A DNA stretch of 64,000 bases from CAYNWT01 sp964450955 (GTDB lineage: Bacteria > Planctomycetota > Planctomycetia > Planctomycetales > Planctomycetaceae), in contig CAYVFI010000014.1 in assembly GCA_964450955.1 (NCBI GenBank), forward strand, positions 78,386-142,385, written 5' to 3'. How positions within the stretch are numbered: position 1 is the stretch's first letter; the number at the start of each line of letters is the position of its first letter. The translations under genes and the position numbers were made by a program. This document shows positions 42,717 to 51,550 of the stretch, in pieces. Below the pieces are notes generated by a model, which searched no databases, had not been told where the DNA came from, and saw only the letters and a list, made by a program, of their open reading frames with translations.

Positions 42717-43505
42717 CTAAGCACTACGTCGATGCGGTCGATGCTCATCACGACGATCCAGCCGTTCAAGCACTCGCTCCAACAGCGTGGCGAATCGATT
42801 TTGCATCGACAGCAAGTCTTCAGCGGCGTCGCTGTAGACTTCTTCCTTCTTCCGCATGTGATCGACGCGCGTATTCAGGTCGTCCGCGATTCGGTTCAGA
42901 GCCACTATCAGCTGCTCGGCTTCGGCGTGATCGTCACGAAGATCTTCGTCTGCATCCGGATCAACGATACTCAACCCGCGATCCTCTTCCTCAACTTCCG
43001 GCACCGCAGCCGCCCGGCGAGCCGCGTTTAGCAGTAGTTCTGCGCCGGCAGCCTGACTGGCTTCGTGCTGTTCGACCAAAGCCAAATCCTGTTCCAGTAA
43101 CTCAATCAACTGCGGCGTCGACATACTGTAGATGTCAGATTCAATCGATTCCGATGTCACTTCCATCGCGGGTGCCGCCGCGGCAAGCTGGAACTTCGCA
43201 ACCATTTGGATGGAACCAATCTGTATCCGATCGCCATCCGCGAGCTCAGTCCGTTCGCATGGATTGCCGTTAACCCGAAGCAAAGGCTTGCGAGAGAGCG
43301 ATTCGATGTGGACCGCGCCGTCTTCCGCACGAACAACGCTGTGGACCGTCGGGGTCGCAGTGCCACCCAGTCTGAGATCACAATTCGAACCTGACCCAAT
43401 CAGGAACACACCTTCATAGACAGGCCGGTTCGGGAACTTCGTCGCACCCGTCACGATCTCGAGATACAACTTTGGATTGTCCGCCTGCGTCTGCGAATTT
43501 GACAC
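42717..43505 (-). CDS. FHA-domain protein
   Basis: A 262-residue cytosolic protein. Residues 12-105 form a forkhead-associated domain (VFLIGSGSNCDLRLGG, then TPTVHSVVRAEDGAVHIESL, LLRVNGNPCERTELADGDRIQIGSIQM) that binds phosphothreonine peptides. The C-terminal 130 residues are acidic and helical, with coiled-coil character ending in basic LERLDRRDEHRPHRRSA. It likely relays Ser/Thr kinase signals; no such kinase is in the window. It is preceded on the same strand by ilvB, separated by 259 nt and a terminator. Confidence 0.85.
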   Translation of the reverse strand: MSNSQTQADNPKLYLEIVTGATKFPNRPVYEGVFLIGSGSNCDLRLGGTATPTVHSVVRAEDGAVHIESLSRKPLLRVNGNPCERTELADGDRIQIGSIQMVAKFQLAAAAPAMEVTSESIESDIYSMSTPQLIELLEQDLALVEQHEASQAAGAELLLNAARRAAAVPEVEEEDRGLSIVDPDADEDLRDDHAEAEQLIVALNRIADDLNTRVDHMRKKEEVYSDAAEDLLSMQNRFATLLERVLERLDRRDEHRPHRRSA

Positions 43506-43699
43506 GATAGCACTCCTTGCTTGCTTGTCGCCAAGCGTGGCACGCGTCCGGATCCCCCGGACTCATCCGCACACAACACACCCGATCGCGCGCGACGTAC
43601 CAACATCTGAATCGGCAACAGGCCAGTCTGCTCGTGAGAAGTTAATCCGAATCGCCTGCGCACTGGCAGATTTCGCCATTCAATCCAGGCACAAAGAAA

Positions 43700-43726
43700 G
43701 GCTGTCGGCAGAATTTGCCGACAGCC
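43700..43726 (-). terminator. Intrinsic terminator downstream of ilvB
   Basis: A perfect 11-bp stem (GGCTGTCGGCA / TGCCGACAGCC) with a 5-nt loop starts 38 nt after the ilvB stop. On the minus strand it is followed by CTTTCTTTGT; on the plus strand by CTTTA. It closes the ilvB transcript before the FHA gene. Confidence 0.85.
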
Positions 43727-43764
43727 CTTTACTGTCCGTTACCCCCCGCCAATCGACGGCGTAG

Positions 43765-45564
43765 TTACTCAGTAATGATGTCTCGAACAGTGTGACCGCT
43801 TGGAATCATTGGAAGTACGTGTTCCTGATACGGGCATTGGACATCCAATAAGTACGGACCATCGTGATCCAACATGGCCTTTAGCGCCGCCGGGTATTCT
43901 TTCTTGCTGACAACTCGAGCGGCCTTGACACCGTAGCCTTCAGCAATCTGCACGAAGTTCGGATACAGGTAATCAAGGTCAGTCGGAACCTGACCATCAC
44001 CAGACCCTTCTGCTTCCGGCCGATCGACCGGGCCGAGATAAGTATGACCACGACGGCCCTCCATAAACCGATCTTCCCACTGCACGACCATGCCCAGGTG
44101 CTGATTGTTGAGCAGCAGGATTTTCACCGGCAACTTCTCGCAGAACAACGTAGCCAGTTCCTGAATGTTCATCTGAATGGAACCGTCCCCATCAATGTCA
44201 ATAACCATCGCATCCGGGTGAGCGGCCTGAACCCCCATCGCGGCCGGCAACCCAAAACCCATGGTTCCCAGGCCAGAACTACTCAGCCACCGGTTCGGCT
44301 TATTAAACTTATAGAACTGAGCAGCCCACATCTGGTGCTGCCCGACGCCGACTGCAATGAACGGATCGCGCTCTTTCGTCTGGTTGTAAAGTTCTGCAAT
44401 AGCGTACTGCTGCAGAATTTGATCGCCGTAGTCGTCGCTGTACTTTAGCGGGTACTCTTGCTTCCACCTGGCAATCTTCGCGTGCCATTCGCTAAGTTCA
44501 GGAATGTCGTCGTCGGTCAGCATCGCGTTCAGCGCCACCAGCGTTTCTTTTAGATCACCGACAATGGGAATGTGAGCTTCTTTGTTCTTGTGAAGCTCAG
44601 AAGGATCGATGTCCACGTGCACGATTTTGCCATGCTTGGCAAACTCTTCCAACTTCCCCGTTACGCGGTCATCAAACCGCACTCCAAACGCCAGCAGCAA
44701 GTCGGATTCATCGACGGCGTAGTTTGAATAGACGGTTCCGTGCATACCCAGCATGTGCAGCGACTGTTCGTGGTCACCCGGAAACGCCCCCAGGCCCATG
44801 ACAGTCATCGCCACGGGAATGCCCGTTTTCAATGCGAACTCACGCAGTTCTTCGCTGGCATCTGAAAGAATACAACCGCCACCAACGTAAAGAACCGGTT
44901 TCTTTGAACGCTTGATTGCGGCAACCACCTGTTTGATTTGTTCAGGAGCCACCTGACGTGTCTCGGGCCGATAGCCGGGCAGGTACAACGGCGGATCGTA
45001 GTCCACTTCGTCGGCTGCGATGGTCGCCAGCTGCACATCTTTGGGGAAGTCAATGAGAACCGGTCCCGGCCGACCCGTCCTCGCGATATAAAATGCTTCC
45101 TTAACAATCCGCGCGACGTCTTTGATGTCGGTGATCATGTAATGGTGTTTGGTAATCGCACGACTTACCTCGACCATTGGCGTTTCCTGAAACGCGTCCG
45201 AACCGATGACACCCTGCGGTACCTGGCCGGTCACGGCAATCATCGGGACACTATCCAGCTTCGCATCAGCCAGCGCGGTAACCAGATTGGTGGCGCCAGG
45301 GCCGCTGGTCGCCATGCATACGCCGACCTTGTCACTGGTTCTGGAAATACCCTGCGCGGCAAAGCCGCCGCCTTGTTCGTGGCGAGGCAAAATCGTGCGG
45401 AGACCTTCGGTTTCGCCAGCGTTTAGCAATGCCTGGTGCATTGGCATGCTGCAACCACCCGGATAAGCAAAAACGGTTTCCGTTCCCTGCCGGACAATGG
45501 CCTGAACCAAAACATTGGCGCCGTTAATTGTGGTCTGTTCGGTAATCGATTCAGTCGTAGACAT
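43765..45564 (-). CDS. ilvB: Acetolactate synthase large subunit
   Basis: A 599-residue thiamine-diphosphate enzyme that condenses two pyruvates, or pyruvate and 2-oxobutyrate, in branched-chain amino acid synthesis. Catalytic Glu63 lies in RHEQGGGFAAQG; the central FAD-binding region includes GMHGTVYSNYAVDESDLLLAFG; the ThDP-metal motif is GDGSIQMNIQELATLFC with LLLNNQHLGMVVQWEDRF. Full length. The small regulatory subunit gene ilvN is not adjacent, as it would be in many bacteria. The gene is followed by a strong terminator and so is probably monocistronic. Confidence 0.95.
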   Translation of the reverse strand: MSTTESITEQTTINGANVLVQAIVRQGTETVFAYPGGCSMPMHQALLNAGETEGLRTILPRHEQGGGFAAQGISRTSDKVGVCMATSGPGATNLVTALADAKLDSVPMIAVTGQVPQGVIGSDAFQETPMVEVSRAITKHHYMITDIKDVARIVKEAFYIARTGRPGPVLIDFPKDVQLATIAADEVDYDPPLYLPGYRPETRQVAPEQIKQVVAAIKRSKKPVLYVGGGCILSDASEELREFALKTGIPVAMTVMGLGAFPGDHEQSLHMLGMHGTVYSNYAVDESDLLLAFGVRFDDRVTGKLEEFAKHGKIVHVDIDPSELHKNKEAHIPIVGDLKETLVALNAMLTDDDIPELSEWHAKIARWKQEYPLKYSDDYGDQILQQYAIAELYNQTKERDPFIAVGVGQHQMWAAQFYKFNKPNRWLSSSGLGTMGFGLPAAMGVQAAHPDAMVIDIDGDGSIQMNIQELATLFCEKLPVKILLLNNQHLGMVVQWEDRFMEGRRGHTYLGPVDRPEAEGSGDGQVPTDLDYLYPNFVQIAEGYGVKAARVVSKKEYPAALKAMLDHDGPYLLDVQCPYQEHVLPMIPSGHTVRDIITE

Positions 45565-45769
45565 GATGTTTGACTTTGAAGATACACCGAGGGCGGACCT
45601 CGGCTGTCAGTGGTATTCGCTACCTGAGCGAACGAAATGTTGAACTAAACGCCAGCAAAACGTAGTGAAGGAAACCATGACGCAAACCGACCCGGCTGCG
45701 TGTCCAGTCCCAACTTGAGCCAGCACGTCTGAAAACTTCGCCGGTTAACGTCCACCGGCGACATCCACT

Positions 45770-46762
45770 CTATTCCAGCAGGCTCTTTTCCAGAACAGCC
45801 TTCGCCTTATCAAAATACGGTTGCCAGGTAATTTCTGGTTTTTCGTATTTGAGGCAGTCTCGGACTTTCTGCAGAGTGTTCCGTGCCATATGCGGACAAC
45901 GATTGCACGCGCAGGTCTCACCCGTGTCGGCCATGATTCCAGGCACGGGAATGTACTCGTGCTGCGGAGCCGACTTCTCAAGCGGATGAATCATCGCGGC
46001 TTCTGTGGCGACCAGGAATTTGCTGGGTTCCTTAACCGACATCACATGCTGGCGCAGCTTTTCGGTTCCGCCAATAAAGTCGGTGACTTCGAGAATGTTT
46101 TGCGGACATTCCGGATGAGCAATCACAATGCTGCCGGGGTTGGCCTTCTTCGCACGCAGCAAATCCTGCACGCTGAAGATCTCGTGCACCATGCACGAAC
46201 CGGGCCACAGAATCATCTTCCGACCACTGACTTCCTGAAGGTACCGACCAAGGTGCTGGTCTGGCACAAACAGGATCTCGCGATCTTTGGGAACGCGTTC
46301 GATAATCTCAGCCGCGTTCCCGCTGGTCACAATCCAATCGCACAGGCTCTTCACTGCCGCAGAAGTATTGATGTAAGCGACCGTGTCGAAGGTCCGACCA
46401 TCTTCACGCAATTGATCCTGGAACGCCTTCAACTGATCGGCAGGGCAGCTATCTGACAACGAACAGCCCGCCAGCATGTCCGGAATCAAAACCTTCTTTT
46501 CCGGATTCATAATCTTCGCGGACTCACCCATGAAGTGGACGCCGCTAAAGACGATAATTTCGTTTTCAATTCGAGCCGCATCACGAGCCAGCTTCAGACT
46601 GTCGCCGTTGTAGTCAGCCACATCCTGAATGTCTCCATCGACATAGAAGTGCGCGAGAATGACCGCGTCTTTTTCTTTCTTCAGCGCGTCGATTTCGTCC
46701 ATGACATCCAGAGGATCTTCGTAGACTTCTTCTTCTTTGTTGTCGATGACTGGCAGGTTCAT
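45770..46762 (-). CDS. nadA: Quinolinate synthase
   Basis: A 330-residue iron-sulfur enzyme that condenses iminoaspartate with dihydroxyacetone phosphate to quinolinate, the first committed pathway step shared with NadB in NAD synthesis. Substrate motifs AHFYVDGDIQDVADYNGDS and FSGVHFMGESAKIM are present, as are the three [4Fe-4S] cysteine regions: MLAGCSLSDSC, LWPGSCMVHE and GETCACNRCPHM. The ATG at 46762 is preferred to a TTG at 46777. It lies 205 nt upstream of ilvB on the same strand; nadB and nadC are not in the window. Confidence 0.95.
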   Translation of the reverse strand: MNLPVIDNKEEEVYEDPLDVMDEIDALKKEKDAVILAHFYVDGDIQDVADYNGDSLKLARDAARIENEIIVFSGVHFMGESAKIMNPEKKVLIPDMLAGCSLSDSCPADQLKAFQDQLREDGRTFDTVAYINTSAAVKSLCDWIVTSGNAAEIIERVPKDREILFVPDQHLGRYLQEVSGRKMILWPGSCMVHEIFSVQDLLRAKKANPGSIVIAHPECPQNILEVTDFIGGTEKLRQHVMSVKEPSKFLVATEAAMIHPLEKSAPQHEYIPVPGIMADTGETCACNRCPHMARNTLQKVRDCLKYEKPEITWQPYFDKAKAVLEKSLLE

Positions 46763-46974
46763 ATCGCGTTCCAGCAAAAAAATTGACCCGGGGGATTATA
46801 GCGACAACACCACCGCCAACGTCATGGCAGTGTGCTGTCACCCATGTTTTAATTCGAGCAGGCCACTCCCTGTGGTTCGACAGTTGAAAAAGTCGCCTTG
46901 AATTTCGAACCCACAACAAGGACTTCTGAACCGATGCAGACTGACGACGACAACAATCCGACATCTCCTGGAAT

Positions 46975-47625
46975 TTGGCTCAAGTGACCGCGTTTCTACT
47001 CAAGGGCATGGTCCTGGGCTTCACCGCCGCCGCACAGCCAGGCCCATTCCAGGCATACCTGCTCTCACAGGTCACACAGCACGGCTGGAGAAGAACTCTG
47101 CCAGCCACACTAGCTCCTCTCATCAGCGACGGCCCCATCGTCGCGCTCATGCTATTCGCACTACGCGATGTACCGGCGTCGGCACTCGCCGGAATCCGAT
47201 TCGCTGGCGGTGCGTTTATTCTGTACCTGGCTTACTCGGCGGTTCGCGGCTATCTGGAGTCACAGGCCCACGAAGAAGAATCAAAGCAAACGTCGACTGA
47301 TTCAAACGTCGGAAGATCAAGCAAAGGCATCTTGCACGCGTCACTGATGAATTTGCTAAACCCGAACCCTTACATCTTTTGGGGAACCGTCGGCGCCCCG
47401 ATTGTCCTGGACGGCTGGCGCATCAGCCCGGGCCACGCCTACGCATTCATGCTCGGCATGTACGGCCTTCTGATCGGCGGCCTTGCGTTGTTTGTCGTGA
47501 TCTTCGGAAAGCTCGGGGCTCTCAGCCCACAAGCAAACCGCTGGCTCAACGGAACCTCCGCACTTGCACTCACGGTGTTCGGATCGTGGCAAATCTACTT
47601 AGGTGCGAACAGCATCCTGAATTGA
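46975..47625 (+). CDS. LysE family exporter
   Basis: A 216-residue inner-membrane protein with six hydrophobic segments and the LysE/RhtB signature GFTAAAQPGPFQAYLLSQVTQHGWRRTLPATLAPLISDGPIV near the N-terminus and LMNLLNPNPYIFWGTVGAPIV in the middle, where loop prolines and the NP motif are family hallmarks. It probably exports amino acids or related small solutes. The frame begins with TTG at 46975; a GTG at 46984 is an alternative, with no strong ribosome-binding site for either. Confidence 0.88.
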   Translation: MAQVTAFLLKGMVLGFTAAAQPGPFQAYLLSQVTQHGWRRTLPATLAPLISDGPIVALMLFALRDVPASALAGIRFAGGAFILYLAYSAVRGYLESQAHEEESKQTSTDSNVGRSSKGILHASLMNLLNPNPYIFWGTVGAPIVLDGWRISPGHAYAFMLGMYGLLIGGLALFVVIFGKLGALSPQANRWLNGTSALALTVFGSWQIYLGANSILN

Positions 47626-47876
47626 TTCCCAAAACGAACGAGCCGGAAACAGTGACGACAGGCACCGGACCGCAGTGACCCGACGCATATCATCCGTGAA
47701 TACCAGTGCCCTCCGGTGGATACGAATTTATGACGGGCTGACCCGACACACCGTGCAGCAACTCACTGTATCGAACGTTGTGGTGTCGATATTATCTACA
47801 CCTGCGTCTTAGGAAGTCGATCCTGCTCTGGGATCGCAGTCTTCATATAGCCCGAAGCTCTCTGGCGAGTTTTCCT

Positions 47877-49025
47877 ATGTCGGATCGAATCAAATTCCAG
47901 TGCGAGAACTGCGATAAGGCTCTTGCCGTGGCGGCTAAACACCGCGGTAAACGGGTTGCCTGTCCGGGTTGCGGCGAAGCGGTAGTTGTGGGCGGAGTGT
48001 CTGCGCCGCCGGCGCGTCAAGTCACTCCACCGCGGCCAAAGTCGAAAACGCGCGGTGCGTCGCGGGACGACTCCATTGGAGTCCAACAGCCGCGTTCCCG
48101 TGGGCGAGCCAGCCGAAAGGCAAACGAGAAAAGGGGACTGCCGCAATGGTTGCTTCCCGCTGTGATTGGGGTTTGTGTCGCGGGGGGCGTCAGTGTCTTT
48201 GGCTATCAGTATGCGCTGCGGATCGCTGCGAAAGTCAGAGGGTCCAGTTTTTTAACCCCTGTTGCGGCTCGAGAGGCCATCACTGCGCGGCAACTGGACT
48301 TACAGCGCGAGTTCGCCGGCATCACTGACGCCAGCAGCATGCAGGAGTCCATCCCCCGAATCAATAAGCTGCTTGAGCAACTCGAGGAAGCAAAGGATTC
48401 GCTGCACGCGCTTGTCACGGAGCAGATTCGAAAGTCGAACGGAGCGATGAATCGGTCTGCTGAATCCTATGAATTGGAACTCCTGCGATTGGCGGAATCG
48501 CCTCAGCAGCAGTCACCGGTACCGGAATTTGAGGACCAATGGGATGCGATTCGGAAGCAGTCCGAAACGAACAAGGCGATGATTGCGGAATGGAATCGGC
48601 TGACTCAAAATGAAGCAACAATGGTTGCCCTGTTCAATTTGCAAGACAGGGCTTCGCTAGAGCGCATGAGCCCATTTTCGAATGGCTTCCAGGAAGCTCG
48701 CCGACAGTTCACCGCACAGCCCAAATTCAATCCCGCAGACTCCAAATGGGTGGTATTTAAAAGACAGCATGAAGGAGTCGCACTACGCATACATTTTTCT
48801 GAACTAACAAGCGATCAACGGTCGAAACTATCCGGCAAAATTCTCGAAACCGCCAAAGAACTCAAGACCGAATCCGGTTCCCTTAATGTTCGAGGGGTTG
48901 GAGACGACTATTTTGTCAAACCAGTCACAGATATCGATGCGTTCCTGGAAAAAGCTGAACTCGGCGAAGTGACGAAACTGGACCTGGAGGGTCGTGAGGT
49001 TTGGATTGAGGTTGGAGACGAGTGA
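47877..49025 (+). CDS. Zinc-ribbon membrane-anchored protein
   Basis: A 382-residue protein starting at ATG 47877. An N-terminal zinc ribbon (FQCENCDKALAVAAKHRGKR followed by VACPGC) pairs two Cys-x-x-Cys knuckles, a module common at the start of planctomycete membrane proteins. Next come a basic, Pro/Arg-rich linker, one membrane helix near residue 98 (WLLPAVIGVCVAGGVSVFGYQYALRI) and a long helical extracytoplasmic domain with coiled-coil stretches (IPRINKLLEQLEEAKDSLHALV). The C-terminal part is unrecognised. A signalling or stress role is possible but unsupported. Confidence 0.7.
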   Translation: MSDRIKFQCENCDKALAVAAKHRGKRVACPGCGEAVVVGGVSAPPARQVTPPRPKSKTRGASRDDSIGVQQPRSRGRASRKANEKRGLPQWLLPAVIGVCVAGGVSVFGYQYALRIAAKVRGSSFLTPVAAREAITARQLDLQREFAGITDASSMQESIPRINKLLEQLEEAKDSLHALVTEQIRKSNGAMNRSAESYELELLRLAESPQQQSPVPEFEDQWDAIRKQSETNKAMIAEWNRLTQNEATMVALFNLQDRASLERMSPFSNGFQEARRQFTAQPKFNPADSKWVVFKRQHEGVALRIHFSELTSDQRSKLSGKILETAKELKTESGSLNVRGVGDDYFVKPVTDIDAFLEKAELGEVTKLDLEGREVWIEVGDE

Positions 49026-49242
49026 CGTTCGCGCTTCTGTTCAATGCCGACAAACACGACTCTGCAGTGAGTTCCCGATTTCCGACACAGCTGGAATGGG
49101 TGCCGTGTCCTCGCGTGCGTGGGCATGCTTTGACCTGGATTCAATCAGAGTCATTGCGTTCGAACTGAGGGCACCTGTGGAAGATACCCACGCTGCGCGA
49201 GGGCACGGCATCCAATTGCAACGGGGAACAACCATTTCCCTT

Positions 49243-51087
49243 TTAGCGTTCCGTCGGGGAAATCCAAATCGCGTGGCCGCTCCCAGAACTCATCGTTGCT
49301 TTTATCGAACTGGCTGACGTGACGTCTCGTGATTCGATTGTGACGGCCTTCTTATTTTCTGGATTCTCGGCATAGATTTTTGCCGTGTAGTTCCCGCCAC
49401 CAAGGAACTCCAGTGGGATGTCCAGAGTCCTCGCCTCATCGACAATTGTTCCAACAAACCACGCGTCGTCTTTTCTCCTGGCGACGGTCATATGGCTGCC
49501 AATCGCACCGTGGATCACTTTTGAGTCGTCCCAGGTGGTTGGCATTTGCTTCCAAAATTCCAATTCGGGAAATGCACCCTTCGGATACCGGTCCGCCTGG
49601 TCGTACCAGTGCAGGTACTGCAACGGGCTGTAGAACACAACACCAAGAGCCAACTGGAACGAACGACTGACGACTCGGCGGTTTAGATAACAGGGCGTGT
49701 AGTCGCCAGCTCCGGCAATCATGCGAGCGAAGGATGTGGTTAGGACGTTTTGTGGTGTGTTGCCCTTCTCGGGGGTTTCTTCGTTGCCCAGAATTCCTTC
49801 GACCGTCAGTAAGTGCGGGTAGGTTCGTTCGATACCGGTCAGCCGGAAGTTGTCGTGAATGTCTACGACCAGTTTGTACTGTCCGGCTTTCCTGATCGCT
49901 GCATACAGGAACTCCATATCCGACTGACTTTGCCAGTTCACAAACCCCATCTTAACGCCGCGGATGCCCCATTCCTTGTACGTGCGAAACGTATTGTCGA
50001 GGTCGTAGCGAGACATCGCGATCTTGTTGATGTAGCAAATCAACCCGATCCCTTTGGCGTTCCCGTACTGAATCACTTCCTTCAGGTCGATGGCATCAAT
50101 GTAGGTAACAGGATTGGAACTCGCTTTCCGCTCAGGCCCATACCAACCGGCGTCGTAGTGCACGTACTGGTAATTGTTGGCTGCGGCGTAATCGATAATC
50201 GCCCTGGCTCCGGCGGTCGTCAGACTGCTTCGCCAGACCTTTCCCGGTTTGATCCACGATGTGTCCTCCAACGCACAGGGTGCAGACAGGTTTTGCAGCA
50301 AGTAGTGATTTTCAACCAATGTGCCGGGTGCGTCGGCAACCATGATCACTCGCCACGGCGTGGACAGCGGAGACGTCGCAGACACCTTGCCGCGCCGAAA
50401 TCGAGAGACCAAACGGTTCTTGCCGTTTCGGTTCAACATCAGGGGAGCGTAGTGTTCAATGCTGCCGGCTTCGGCGATCGCGACAAAGTGCGAACCCGCT
50501 TCCACCAGTAACGGCCGCATAGAATGGTCACCCATTTCGGAAATTCGTTGCCGCGAGTACTTCGCCTGTGGGTAGTCGTCCCAATGCACGAAGTGATCGC
50601 CGGTGAATTGGAACTCGGTGTTCTCCGACTCAAGAGTGACGTCCGCCAGTCCAGGTTGCCGGGGAATCGTGTACCGAAACGCGACACCTTCATCGTACGC
50701 TCGGAAAGTGAGTTCCAGGCTATGCTGTTCTCCCGCTACTTCTTTTAGCTTAAGCGTGCATTCGTTGTACGAGTCCGGATAGGAACTCTTCGAACCAACC
50801 ACCGGTTCCCAGCTGCTGTCCTTCGAATTGGTCGTTGAATTCTCAAGCGCAAACTTTCCATCCAGTTGATCGCCTTTGACGCTAAGTGAGAGTCGCGAAT
50901 CAGACACCACAACGGTTCCGTCAAACGAAACGCTGTAGTGAGGCACGCCATCCAGCAACGAAAACCGAATCGAGTGATTCTTCGACGGCGACTCAACCAC
51001 AATGTCCGCGCTGGCAGCGTCAGTGGCAAGCATTGCCAATAGCACAAACGTGATGCTCTGCGTTAACCGATTCGAAACAGGGTTCAT
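49243..51087 (-). CDS. Glycoside hydrolase family 97 alpha-glycosidase
   Basis: A 614-residue exported enzyme with signal peptide MNPVSNRLTQSITFVLLAMLATDAASA. The N-terminal beta-supersandwich has GH97 motifs (WEPVVGSKSSYPDSYNE, FRAYDEGVAFRY), the catalytic TIM barrel has SWIKPGKVWRS, YVHYDAGWYGPER and LLTVEGILGNEE, and a C-terminal beta-domain follows. GH97 has inverting (SusB-type) and retaining members; at the barrel strand where retaining enzymes carry the Asp nucleophile this protein reads RGVKMGFVNW with Gly, and Glu in TVEG is a candidate base, so the inverting type is likely. It should hydrolyse alpha-glucosidic or alpha-galactosidic links outside the cytoplasm. Confidence 0.9.
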   Translation of the reverse strand: MNPVSNRLTQSITFVLLAMLATDAASADIVVESPSKNHSIRFSLLDGVPHYSVSFDGTVVVSDSRLSLSVKGDQLDGKFALENSTTNSKDSSWEPVVGSKSSYPDSYNECTLKLKEVAGEQHSLELTFRAYDEGVAFRYTIPRQPGLADVTLESENTEFQFTGDHFVHWDDYPQAKYSRQRISEMGDHSMRPLLVEAGSHFVAIAEAGSIEHYAPLMLNRNGKNRLVSRFRRGKVSATSPLSTPWRVIMVADAPGTLVENHYLLQNLSAPCALEDTSWIKPGKVWRSSLTTAGARAIIDYAAANNYQYVHYDAGWYGPERKASSNPVTYIDAIDLKEVIQYGNAKGIGLICYINKIAMSRYDLDNTFRTYKEWGIRGVKMGFVNWQSQSDMEFLYAAIRKAGQYKLVVDIHDNFRLTGIERTYPHLLTVEGILGNEETPEKGNTPQNVLTTSFARMIAGAGDYTPCYLNRRVVSRSFQLALGVVFYSPLQYLHWYDQADRYPKGAFPELEFWKQMPTTWDDSKVIHGAIGSHMTVARRKDDAWFVGTIVDEARTLDIPLEFLGGGNYTAKIYAENPENKKAVTIESRDVTSASSIKATMSSGSGHAIWISPTER

Positions 51088-51550
51088 TGTTTAGCGCTCT
51101 CGTGGAATTTTTGTATCGCAAGCCGCTCATCAAAGTCCGAGCCACGCGGTGGGTTGCGTACTGACAGCGACCGGGCCCAATACACTACAGGGTTTATTTG
51201 GCTGGACCAGAGGTTCCAAATCAAACAGAACCAGTGAACACCCCCGGCTTACTCATTTGATTCAGGGTTCCAGATCCCAACGCGAACCAACGCGGCACAC
51301 ACCGTGGATCAAATAGGCTGAATTTCACGCCATGTTGCCGCCAGACAACGTCACACCTTTCACAAACGGACCTTTCCACAGGATTCATGTACCGACTGAT
51401 TCAAAACCGACATTGATTACTGAGGGCAAACACTTAGCCTAAGTACTGTCGAAACAGGCGTTTCCTGCGTTTCGACCCCACCCGCGACGCCCCCGCCTGT
51501 CGCACCCGAACGCACTTTGTTCGGTCCCTGCCACTCACGGTATTGAATTC
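51088..51550. other. Divergent intergenic region with hairpin
   Basis: This 463-nt region between the GH97 gene (minus) and the NolW-repeat gene (plus) should hold two promoters. The main feature is the hairpin at 51448-51476 described separately. No open frame with a credible start, RNA gene or repeat was recognised in the rest. Confidence 0.4.
51448..51476. other. Hairpin upstream of the NolW-repeat gene
   Basis: An 8-bp perfect outer stem (GTCGAAAC / GTTTCGAC) with an AGG/CCT inner extension and a 2-nt bulge lies 75 nt upstream of the NolW-repeat gene start. A GGAAC-type -35 was not found. It could be a transcription-factor operator, an attenuator stem or an RNA-processing site; there is no T-run. 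Confidence 0.45.
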
